A stretch of DNA of 64,000 bases, from the NCBI GenBank assembly GCA_950097015.1, contig CATNEN010000001.1:4184001-4248000 (forward strand), given 5' to 3'. Position numbers and translations under genes: made by a program. A model generated the notes under the pieces. That model had not been told where the DNA came from and ran no database searches. It was given only the letters and a program-made list of their open reading frames with translations. Positions 33,254 through 43,400 of the stretch are shown here, one piece after another. This DNA is from Macrostomum hystrix. Taxonomy: Eukaryota; Platyhelminthes; Macrostomidae. The stretch's first letter is position 1. Every line of letters starts with the position of its first letter.

Positions 33254-34647
33254 TTTTACTCGTAGATTGCTAACATATTTTGTCCTTGGTAAATTATCTG
33301 GTCATATTCCCAATTTCCCAATTCCCATATTCACAATGTGGTAAGCACATAGTTTAAACTCTTCGTCATTTTTGCTTCATCCTTTGACATCTTGGCTGCA
33401 TTTAGTTGCTCATCTTATGCCTTTTGTCATCAATTCTTGTCTGAGCACTTTATCCCCAATTCGTCTCACATGCATAAAAGCTGCTCTCGTGTACCATTAG
33501 AAAGCAGCACTTTAACTTTCATTTATTTCAAATAAATTTTAGACGTTTTGTTTCATTCCTAATCTTTACTCTCCATGAGCTTGTGCGATTGGACCTTGCA
33601 TATCATGGCGCCATGTCACAGAAAAACGATAATCGTCATATAAAGCCAAATAAATAGCCAAATAGCACAAAAAGCCACGATACCAATTTGTCGAATACGC
33701 AGTTTATAGTACGTAAAATGTTTTAAATAAAACGCGCGCGTCTTTTGACTTCCTGTTGGTACTCGTTGGAGTCCGTCAGTGACTCGGTCTGACACAGCCT
33801 CGACCATCGACTCCTAAACAAGTACAGTCTGACAGGGTCGACCTTGGCACTCCTGCTCAGGCTGTCAAATTTTCGGAGGGCCATGAGACTCGCCCGCAGG
33901 TCAGGTGTTTTTTTCGTCGATTGCTGAGACTTACCCACAGCGAACTTTTCCCACAGCAAGACTTAAGGTCCGTTTTTTAATGCGATGTCATTCGTACCAG
34001 CGCATTGTACATACGTAACTTCTGAAAAACTTCTCATAGACACATCCACTGACCAGTCTCGTGGTGGTTTGGAAAGCCCTTGATTTACTTTACTTAACTG
34101 CATCGTCGTTAGCGGATGCTTCGATGAGGATCATACATTCCCCCTAGCCCCTGGCAGCCAGACGACCTCTGGTCAGGTGGTGTTGCTGAGTAAATAAGAT
34201 AGTGTATTGAGCTATTTCCACCATTTATCCACAAGCGTCGATGCAATCGTCAATTAAATTTCTAGCTTAGAAAAGTAACTTACGATTGCTGTGCTCTTTA
34301 GCCTGATTGTTCGTGTTATTTTTGGAGGTCAAACATCTCTGCAAACGGCGCATTGTTAGTTTCTGCATATAAAACCGCCTCCGTTGGAAAAATGTCTTAC
34401 AGATCGCTTGATTGGTTTCGGACAAAGCTGGTCCGGTTTCTCATCCGGGTTCATTGTCACGTACATGTCACGACAAACTACGAGCATTTGTATATTAGAT
34501 TGTATTAGTATTTGGAGCAAAATTATGATTTAAAGCTCGATGCATTGTGTCTAAGGGTCACTAACCTAAACTAATCAGCTTTTAGTGACAGCAGCTGAAA
34601 AAAACGAGAAGGCTCTCCTCAACTGCCAAATGCAAACAATGACCATG
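33254..34647. other. Intergenic DNA with no recognised gene
   Basis: A 78-codon minus-strand frame at 33723-33959 (RASLMALRKFDSL...) has no recognisable family. Otherwise nothing supportable. Confidence 0.4.
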
Positions 34648-34998
34648 GGGGCCGGGGGTGTGGCAGAGCTGGATAACGCGTCTTCCTCTCGCGCCAAGGT
34701 CCATAAGCTCGATTCCGCGGCGAGGCCACATTCATTTGGGGCGCAGCCGCGGAGAGAAGGCTTGGGGGCTTGTCCTGCAATTTATACCCTTGAGGGCCAA
34801 CCTCCAAGGCACAGTGAAAGTGTACACTGCCTGGTGATGAGAAGTCAGGGCAAATGTACACAACTGCATGCGTGAGTGTGTGCTCAGGAGTCAGTGAAAT
34901 GGGCAGAATTGCCTCCTCGCTGGCTGCGGGTCTAGTGCCAACAAATGATGTGCAATTGCCCGCAGCCCTCCTGCAATTATTACTATTATTATTTATAT
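34648..34998 (+). mobile_element. SINE family A, full length
   Basis: Box A-like GTGGCAGAGCTGGATAACGC, box B-like GCTCGATTCCGC, complete body, ATTATTACTATTATT tail. It lies just upstream of the decayed ABCA relic. Confidence 0.88.
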
Positions 34999-35220
34999 TT
35001 TTGAAGCCTGCTTGTACTCGTAGTAGAGCCCTTAAGCCATTTTTACATTCAGTACTGGCACTGGTGCCTCCCAAATTTTTCCATGGCACAACATAGCTAG
35101 TGCTTAACGGAGAACTTTATTTGCAGCCAAAGTTCTGTTTTGCTAACCATGGAGATCTCGCTAGCTAGCGGCTGCACTAGATGGTCGAGCTGCGAATCGG
35201 AAATCTACTCCACCCTATAG

Positions 35221-35472
35221 CTTCTCGGCCTGGTAGAACTGCTGCCGCGTCGCGTATCTACCCTGAGCTTAGGCGAAGCGCGCAATCTAACTATCGCTTG
35301 CGCTCTGCTGGGCGGTTCAAATATAGTTCTCTGTGATCCGACGCATCATATGGACCCGCAACCAGACAGCGACTGTGGCGACGATTATCGGCGTCGGCAG
35401 CGTTGCATCATAGTCGGCTGTTCTGGACTATCGGCCAGCGGCATAGACGAGATGAATTTTTCTCATAACTAA
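35221..35472 (+). pseudogene. Relic of an ABCA-type ATP-binding domain
   Basis: An 83-codon frame, preceded by a stop and with no start codon, reads LLGLVELLPRRVSTLSLGEA, then RNLTIACALLGGSNIVL, then CDPTHHMDP. This aligns with the stretch of an ABC nucleotide-binding domain from before the signature motif through Walker B and the D-loop. The signature LSGGQ has become LSLGE, and the Walker B Asp-Glu-Pro has become Cys-Asp-Pro, losing the catalytic Glu. The downstream H-loop region is unrecognisable. It lies 5 kb upstream of an intact ABCA gene on the same strand, so it is best read as a dead tandem relative. Confidence 0.65.
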
Positions 35473-36339
35473 ATAGAGAAAAATGAACGATTGAGCATTC
35501 AGTGGATTTTCTGTGCATGGTTACAGCTAGAATAATTAAGGGAATAAAACTCTCAAGTCCTTTTTGGTCATAGACAAGTTCGACTGAGTTCGCTGATGAG
35601 TATTAACACGGAGCCATAGATTAGACAATGGCATCGACTTGAAGCTGTAAAGTACTTTAACAAAGAAGGTAAAATCAATGAACTATTAGCTGTTCATATG
35701 GTGGAACAGTTAGGTCAGTACGGAATCTCAAAAGTGAGAAATTAAATATGAACAAGCAACATTTGATATTAAAACTCCTGCCGGTTCTTAGGTTTTTTTA
35801 AGAAGTGTTTAGGCATTTCATGAACAATGATTCAAACAGATGAAGCACTATACCTCCTCGTAAGTGACGTAGCCTGAAGTTTGGGGTGCCGTGTCTTTAG
35901 GGGGCCATTATGTACCGCCCTTGCCCCCATAGCTACGCCCTTCGTCATCGTAAAAACAAGGCATATTCCGTGAGCCCGGCAAAGTCAGCGGCGCATGATG
36001 CAACCAGTGACAATGCGCCGCATTGCTCGAGTGTCGGCCTGGCAGCATTCATACTCTGTGCACCATGGTGTCAGCGCCTGCCTCTCAACTTTGACTGCGC
36101 CGTGCATCCCTCTCTGGCTTGTCAGCCATTGCGTGTTTATGGATGCCTAAAAGCCCAAAAAAATCACTGACCGCAACTTAACCGGTTTAACATAACTTCG
36201 ATCCTATATACGAGTATATTTTTCCTATTGAAACGGATTCTTCTACAGAAGTCAGTGAAGTTCTCAAAGAACTTTAATTTTTTTCCTTCACTCGCATTTT
36301 GTGTTTATAATTTCCTATTTTCCAATGAAATTCTATTTT
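35473..36339. other. Intergenic DNA between ABCA relic and oxidase gene
   Basis: A short open stretch near 35.62-35.75 kb (RLEAVKYFNKEGKINELL) looks protein-like but matches nothing I know and has a stop close on each side. Nothing else recognised. Confidence 0.35.
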
Positions 36340-37503
36340 TCAGATCTTGGGCCGACCCCAGCGTAGCTCTTCAGTAGCCAGCTCAACCGCGTGCGCAGCG
36401 GAGCCCCAGCTGAGGCCAACTCCATTGGCACCGTGGCAATAGTTGTGCACAACTGGCACACCATCGATCAGGCCGCGGTCAACCTCCAGCCGGGTGCCGC
36501 CGCGTCGACATGGTCGCAGGCCGGTATGCGCGCCGAGAATGCGCGCGGAACGCAGCGCCGGAAGAATTCGCCAGGCACGAGTCAAGATGTCTGCCGTGTC
36601 AGCTTCGCTAGCGGTCAAGTCGTACGATCCGACTCCGTAGGTGCCGCCCAGAACAACATCGTCACGATTCGGCAATACATAATTAGAACCGGGGCCATGC
36701 AGAGCCAGCTTTTGCATGGGAGCATGGACTCGCACAACTTGACCTTTCGCCGGGTAGACATCTGGATCAGGGCACAGCTTGGCGGCCCCGAGGCCAGCGC
36801 AGTTGAACAGCAAGTCGCAGCCACTCTCCGTGGCCTCGGCCAGGGTATTAAGCCGCTGCTGGCGCACTGTGACTCGGCCACTGCTGCGCAGCTTGTTTAA
36901 CAGGTAGGGCAAATAGCGGCTGCCCTGGGCGTATACCGTGACTGCCTGTGATTTAAATAAAGTACATTCACAAGGCTATTCTTCCAAAGAAGGTCAAACA
37001 ATGTGTAAGTCAAGATTTCGTTTTTGGGCAACTTAGACTACGAGAGCGAAATTAAAAGTATAATTTCAACGTTCAACCTGAAAGCCAGTAGCAACTCCTG
37101 AATTTCGAGCGTTCGGCAGCAGCCAGTCCAGCTGCTCATCCGTCAGTCGTCGGCATGAGAATACGTAGGGCGCAAAGAATGGCTCTTCAGCGTTAGCTTG
37201 TTCGCTTAGCTCACACAGAGCTGCAATGCCAACGCCGGCCAAGTCGGCGTCGCTGGATGCTGCAATTCGTCGATAGTGCTCACTGGAAGCGGCAGCCCAT
37301 TTGCCAAGAATGGCTGTGTCAGCTGTTGGAACTCGGGACACTGTCGGACAGAAGTAGCCAGCCGCTACGTAGCTGACTATCCCGGCATCGATCTCCGATG
37401 CAACGATAGTGAGCTCGGCACTCGGATGGGCTTGTTGGAAGGCGCATGCTGTTGAGAGGCCTACCACACCGGCACCGACAACAGTCACTTTTAAATTGGA
37501 CAT
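36340..37503 (-). CDS. DDO: D-aspartate / D-amino-acid oxidase
   Basis: FAD-dependent enzyme that oxidatively deaminates D-amino acids to 2-oxo acids, ammonia and hydrogen peroxide, usually in peroxisomes. Exon 1, 37503-37078, phase 0, begins MSNLKVTVVGAGVVGLSTAC (Rossmann GxGxxG) and includes VAAGYFCP. Exon 2, 36945-36340, includes YLPYLLNKL, FNCAGLGA, GQVVRVHAP, VLGGTYGVG, HTGLRP..R (expected substrate-binding Arg) and VVHNYCHGANGVGLSWGSA, which matches the family C-terminal FAD-binding signature except Cys for the usual Gly. The total of 343 residues is typical. The GLRP-x-R context favours DDO over DAO, but substrate preference cannot be settled by eye. The C-terminus RPKI is not a canonical SKL-type peroxisomal signal. 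The donor at 37077 is GTTGAA, not ideal. Confidence 0.85.
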
Positions 37504-37811
37504 TTGGCAATTAAATTGTTTTGCTCACTCTGATTCTAGTGTGCTCGGCCAGCCCTTTATGTGTGCAAAAGCGCGGCAAGGCTAGAAAAGTTTATGATAA
37601 TCCGACTCTCTATGTTAGGCGTTCTTACTCTGGTGTATGAACTATCGTGTCTTTACGCGTGCTATGTTAAACTGTTTTGAAAGTGCTGTTAAAAGGGCAG
37701 ACCGTACCTCTTGTCACATGTTTCTTGACAGATAGCAATTTAAAAGTATAAGCAGCGCTTAAATTTAGAGCATACAACATAGAAAGGCATTAGACAGTCC
37801 TCTTAACCGGC

Positions 37812-38023
37812 TTGCTGCTTGGCAATCCGGCGCTAGTGGTGATTGACGAAGCTTCAACGAGCGCTGACCCTGAGGCAAAGCGCCTGATCTGGAGTGATGA
37901 GCAGCGATCCGTGTTGGTGACCACGCACAGCATGGAGGAGGTCGAGGCCCTATGCAGTAGTGTGGGAATCATGAATCAAGGCCACATGATCGCTTTCGGA
38001 ACTATTCAACAGCTGAGGAGCAG
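37812..38023 (+). pseudogene. Truncated duplicate of the ABCA NBD2 exon end
   Basis: This segment is nearly identical in DNA to the end of the large ABCA exon at about 44950-45174: it encodes LLGNPALVVIDEAST, then VTTHSMEEVEALCSSVGIMN, then GTIQQLRSR and the following splice donor (GTATGT here, GTATGC in the gene). Compared with the intact copy it lacks 18 bp in frame (SAIRGMVNEQ shortened to SDEQ) and has TGVDP changed to SADP in the D-loop. There is no signature motif, Walker A or start codon. The high identity indicates a recent partial duplication, in contrast to the old relic at 35.2 kb. Confidence 0.85.
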
Positions 38024-38307
38024 GTATGTATGTATGAGGAGCTGACGAGCGTAACGAATCAGTGTGCTTTTTAATGAATATTTTATGGAAGGCTACGCGT
38101 GAAAAAGCTTGGCGATCAAAATTGCCAACTTGATTTTACGTCATGCACGACTAATGCATGCGACTTTACTAAAATCTCTCTCACTTAACCTTGTGGAATG
38201 CTTTTTTGAAGCCAACTACTACGAGTAGATTCTGAACCAATCAACTCTGACCAATCGATTTCAGATGCCGACTCTGACCAATCATTTCCGGATTCCGACT
38301 CTGAACA

Positions 38308-38368
38308 GTGTCACTAAATGGTGTGCCATTGCCTGCAGCCCTCCTGAAATCATTATTATTATTATTTG
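38308..38368 (+). mobile_element. SINE family A, 3' end only
   Basis: AGTGTCACTAAATGGTGTGC, then GCCTGCAGCCCTCCTG and an ATTATTATTATT tail. A 5'-truncated copy, as expected from incomplete reverse transcription. Confidence 0.8.
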
Positions 38369-38373
38369 TCGCG

Positions 38374-38785
38374 CTATGTGGAACAGTGGACATGCAAAAC
38401 GGAATGGCCCATGGAATTGATTGCTTGACCAACAGCTTCAGTCGCCTCTCGTTCAAGTAGCATGAATCTCCACTGCTTAAGTGTCCCTCCTTCTGGTGGA
38501 ACTTGCTCATCCTCAACCTCAACTATGACGGCTTCCGCCAAACTGTTCTTGAAAATTGACTCCAACGCAGAGTTAGAAAATTCGGTCGGGTTTAGAAATG
38601 ATGAATACGGGGGTAGGATTCGTGTCGTAATTCTGTCCCGATGGTTCTCTTGGATCTCAACATTACGGTGAAAATTTTGGCCATCCATAAAAATTAACAC
38701 GTCCAGTTGATGGCAGCGGTCCGCTAGGTGGTCTAAAAATTCTTTAAACCTTTGCTGCGTTTGGCCACCTCTCTGGGTGACAGTT
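38374..38785 (-). mobile_element. DDE transposase fragment (IS630/Tc1-like fold)
   Basis: Reading on the minus strand: VNILATVTQRGGQTQQRF, then LDVLIFMDGQNFHRN, then TRILPPYSSFLNPTEF. The pattern fits the last two catalytic acidic residues of DDE_3-type transposases: Asp in MDGQNFHR (usually MDN..FHR) and Glu in PPYSPFLNPIE. The first catalytic Asp region is missing and no terminal repeats were recognised, so this is a 5'-truncated, probably dead copy. It lies back to back with the tyrosine recombinase fragment that starts at the same point on the other strand. Confidence 0.7.
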
Positions 38786-38834
38786 GCCAGTATGTTTACA
38801 TTTTGCCCTTAGAGGAGGAGAGGAGCACAGCGAA

Positions 38835-39337
38835 ATGACAATCGACCAACTATCAACCGCCATAAGAGATGAGAAACGTTGCTTGGTATACCGTGAAACT
38901 GTTTTAAAGACCAACGCTGGTGGGTTGGCCAGTCACACAATCATTAAGCCAAAGGAAGGTTGTCCACTTTATGTCTACAGATTCAACCAGGTGCCATGTG
39001 AGCCTATTTAAGGAATATCTACTCAAGCGTCCAGCAGGAGCAACCCGTTTCAATTTGCAACCATTGGAAGCCCGGTGTTAAGTGGTTTTCAAATCGGCCT
39101 ATTGGCAAAAACACGCTCTGCGGATTCATGAACGAAATGTGCACAGAAGCACGAATTATTGGACGAGTGAGTAATCACAGCCTGCGTGCCACATGTGCCA
39201 CCCGTTTATACCAGGCTAACGTGGATGGACAGCTCATCATGGAGCGAACAGGACATCGAAGTCTATCTGCACTGCGATGCTACAAACGAACGTCTGATGT
39301 CCAAATCGAAAAATTGCAGTGCGATTTTGGATTTTAA
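38835..39337 (+). mobile_element. Crypton-like tyrosine recombinase fragment
   Basis: Plus-strand pieces: LSTAIRDEKRCLVYRETVLKTNAGG, shown here as LSTAIRDEKRCL and YRETVLKTN, then about 120 bp with a frame disruption, then KPGVKWFSNRPIGKNTLCGF and NHSLRATCATRLYQANV, then ERTGHRSLSALRCYKRTS. The HSLRAT..T...QA...Q.I.ERTGHRS..A...Y pattern is the R-H-x-x-R/H-Y catalytic block of tyrosine recombinases of the Crypton type and of their domesticated vertebrate relatives (ZMYM/QRICH/KCTD1). The Arg, both His and the Tyr are present. At least one frameshift or stop separates the two pieces, so the copy is probably inactive. Confidence 0.65.
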
Positions 39338-39744
39338 AAAGTCTGTAGGGTGTCATTCAGCGTTCGGGCCAGGCCCAGTCGATTAATTTTAACTTTAAGG
39401 ACTGTACTGTGACGATCAATAATTAAGTGAGGTATGCACTGAAGAAAACTCAATGGACAAAGTCTGCTTGAAGTGCATGCCTTATGCACTTTGTTAAAAA
39501 AGTTCTGCGCTTTTCTAAGTTTGCCTGCCTCATTGTTGTCTATGGCAAAAGCTTTTTGCTAGTTAAACTTGCAACAATCCCGAAATATATCCGGGAATGC
39601 GGTTTCTTAAATCCCGCAAAATAAAAATCCATGTCAATAATCTTCTGGAAAGTAACTTTAAAGTGGTTTACTTCGGGTGTCCCAAATTTATTTAGACTTG
39701 TCGCAAAATTTAACAATATCAACCGCAGCAACAAAACAAACCAT

Positions 39745-40010
39745 CAGTCAGTAACGTAATCTCCTTGGCATTGAATATCAGCGTCGCAGTGATCCCAAAG
39801 TCGATGCAACTCCTGCTGCAGGCTCTCAATCTCCAGACCCCTTGCCCACTGCAACGTCGCCTCTTGCACTTAAACATGGTTCCCAAACTGGCGATGCTCG
39901 CAGTCTCGCTTCAGCCAAAAAAAACAAAAAACGGTCACAAAGATTCAAATCTGGACTGTACGGATGCCTCGTTTCTCCAAGAAATGTTGAGTTGCTGAAG
40001 TAAATTTTAT
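39745..40010 (-). mobile_element. mariner-like transposase 3' fragment
   Basis: Minus strand: RHPYSPDLNLCDRFLFF, followed in a second frame by LEIESLQQELHRLWDHCDAD and CQGDYVTD. These match the C-terminal part of mariner-family transposases (HPPYSPDL..CD.FLF ... RW.KC....GDYV). The two parts lie in different frames and an internal stop is present, so the copy is dead. Only the C-terminal portion is seen and no terminal inverted repeats were identified. Confidence 0.6.
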
Positions 40011-40463
40011 TATGCAAATATATACATTTTCTACATCCGTATAGCAGCAAATAAATTTTGCTGTGTTGTATAACCTGTGCATAACTTGTTAAATAGAAAA
40101 GTGTTCTTGGCCATTAATCCTGCTAATTAAATGAAACAAGCTAAAAGAATGTCTGTGCACTGGAGCACATTAGGACGACGCTTAATTAGATCGACGTCTG
40201 CTTGAATCAGAAGCACGCTGCAGTAACCAAAGCTCAGCATGTGGAAACCCGCAGTAAACAGTGCAATCTGTTGGCTTAATTTGCTGCGTGATAAGAACAA
40301 GGTTGATAACAAAGCAAACAGAGTTGCCATTTAAGCTATAAATTGTTAGCCTAAAGGGCCTCGGGCGTTTTATAATTCTTATTGCAACTTTTCTGTATTT
40401 AGAAAACTCACCCATAAGAGTCAAGCAACAAGAGTTTAGTCTCGATACTTACAGAATTAATTC

Positions 40464-43400
40464 ATGGCGGCTATACGGCAGGCTTTGTACCTGCTGAAAC
40501 TTCTCCTAATGTTGAAGTCGTATCGCTTCCTACTGTGTGTTCTTCCGATCGCCTGTCTAGTATCCAACACTTTTCTTTACCCGTTATTGGAGAACCTAGT
40601 GAGTCCAAGCAGCGAGTCGCGAGTCGGTCTCAAAACATTTGGCGCAGATGAATTCGTGAAGAACAGTCGCGTCCTTGCCAACTCTCAGCTGTCTGAGGTT
40701 AAGACGATGCTAAGCATCATTGCCAATCGACAAAGCCCAGCTTCAGCGAGCGCAAACCAATGGCTCTCGGACTGCAACTCGAAGGACGACTGTAAGGACA
40801 AATTGTTTCGCGCTTTGCATAGCTCCTCTGGGACGCACGTCATTAGCCAAGTGGGTTTCGAAGATTACAGTCCAATCAACAAGATTGTGATCAGTTGCTT
40901 GTTGACGGACAATTCTGATCTGGGATGTTCTTACTTGGTGCATCTTGTTGCACAGTCGCTAGATCAAAACCCAGCAGCCGACTCTGTGTTTCAAAGCGTT
41001 ACGTTTTTCGACTTGATTAACTCACTCAGTCGCTCCCAGTCCCGAAATCAAGGACCTGGGGAAAGGGTCGATAAGCAATTCGAAGCTCAGAATTCGGTGT
41101 GTTCGAAAAACAACGGAATCGTTTATCAATCTATTTTTCCTTTAGTCCTTATGTTCCAAATGATGTTAGCCTCAACAGGCCTAATATTTTACGTCACTTT
41201 GGGCAACGTGTCTTGTATCAGTCGGCTCAAGCGAGACGGATTTCTGCAGCTCATGCATCAGAACGGTCTCTCAGCGGGTGCGTTCTGGAGTGCGGTATGG
41301 TTCCTGACAATCGTGGAGATGGTTGCGTTTGGAGTAGTTGGTGTGCTGGCTTTTCAACTGCAATGCGACATCTACTCACCTGGAAACTTGGTGCTGACAT
41401 TTTTTATGATTTTCTTGTTTGGAATTTATATTTCCGCGCTTGGCTATCTGCTGAGTTCGCTAATAAAGTCATTTTTTATTTCACTCCTTCTAATGGTGCT
41501 GCTGACAGTGGTGCACATCGCACTTATTATAGCCATCCGCATTGGCTTAAGTGGTGAAGACCCAAATCAAAAGATTGCGCGCTACGTTCTACTTTTGTTT
41601 CCGTTTTGTCACATAGGCGAGATACTAATTCACTTGCTCGCTGAAAACTCTTCACTGTCTGGATATTACCTAGCGATCTTCATATTAAGCATCGTGATAA
41701 CGATTCTGCTAGTGCTGGCGGGTCTATACGCAGACTTTGTAGCAGAAAATGGAAACGGGTATCGACTTCCATGGTCATTTCTCTTCCAAAGCGGATTTTG
41801 GACAAAGCAAAGTGGTCTAGAGACTCCGTCGACAAACACCGAGTCGAACCTTAATCGACCCAACATCGAGCCTGTATCAGAACAGTTAAAGCCCAGAATA
41901 AAAGTGACAGATATTGAAAAAACCTACAGAAAGAAGGAATATCCATGCAGCAGCGTGCAAATAGTTACAGCTTTAAACAGGGTGTCATGTGAGTTCGCGG
42001 TTTTCCATGTTACTGTTATTCATATTTTTCTTCTCCTTCAATAATTGCTCCAAACTCGTTCTCAACAGTGACTTGAAATCAATCACCTTGTTATTCCTTT
42101 GCAGGCACACTGTACGACAGTCAAATCACGGCTCTGATCGGACACAATGGAGCCGGAAAGACGACGCTGCTCAAAATTCTAATTGGCGCAGAAACTCCTA
42201 TTGGTGGAAATGCCACCATTGACGGGCGATCTGTGACGGACCCCCTTCAGCGTCTGAACCTTCGTGGCCAGCTCGGCATATGCCATCAAACTGACTCTCT
42301 CTGCAGTGACCTGACTGTCATGCAGTGCATCGAGCTAACTCTGATGAGCCGTGGCTTCAGCCTTGACGAACGAAAGTCGGAGGTGTCAGATTTGCTATCG
42401 AGACTTGATCTGGATGAGAAAGTAGGAAAGCGGGCAACCGATCTGAGCGGAGGACAGAAGAGAAAGCTCTGTACGATTCTCGCACTTATCGGTGATCCCA
42501 ATGTGATATTCCTTGACGAGCCAACCAGTGGCCTCGATCCCGTGTCACGCCGTCGGCTTTGGCAGATACTCCAGGAGTACAAGGTCGGCCGTTGCATCGT
42601 GCTCTGCACTCAGTTCATGGACGAAGCCGACATCCTAGCGGATCGCAAGATATTCTTGTCCAGCGGCTCCCTGATCTGTGCCGGATCGTCTCTGTTCCTT
42701 AAGCATGCCTTCGGATGTGGCTTCATTTTGAATGTGTCAGTAAAGTCTGAGCGATTCGCAGAAAACTTGCTATCTGCTCTGCGCACTGCCTGCCCATTCA
42801 TCAAGCTCCAGAACCAGTTCCGTACTGAGATGGAGCTTATTCTACCAGCTACTAAATCCGATGCTCTGCCTGATGTAGTGAAAGTGCTCGAAGCTAAATC
42901 TGATCTGGTGGAGGCATTCGGCTTGTCTCAAGCTACATTAGACGAAATTTTCATGAGACTGAAGGATGTGAATGTTGCACAAATCGATGAGGCCTTCCAG
43001 TCTGGCATGCTAAGCAGCTTCGCAGAGCATCAAGCGAGTGTTAGCATGGAGGTGCAGAACAATTTGCAGGCACTTCTTCGGTCTCAGGAAACAAGCCTGT
43101 CATCTGCTAGTGCGCCACAACAGTTTAGTGCCCTGCTGAAGCTGAATCTTGTACGGCTAAAGAGGGCAAAGCTGAAGCTGTGCTGCCGATTCATTTTTCC
43201 AGTCATTCTTCTTCTTGCTCTGCTTGGATCCCTATTTCTAGAGAAAAGTTTGCCCCGAGATATTCTGTCGATAAGAAGAAATATAAGCCGTTCAGGCTAC
43301 ACTGCGGCTGCCTTTTGCATCCAGGACCATGAAGATCAAAGTCACATGAACAAGTCGATATGCTGTCAAATTTTTGGATGCCATTTTGACAATAATTTTC

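Noticed and set aside
33723-33959. 78-codon minus-strand ORF as a gene
   Set aside because: No recognisable domain, no splice context, length within chance.
36391-36900. 169-codon plus-strand ORF
   Set aside because: Antisense shadow of exon 2 of the D-amino-acid oxidase gene.
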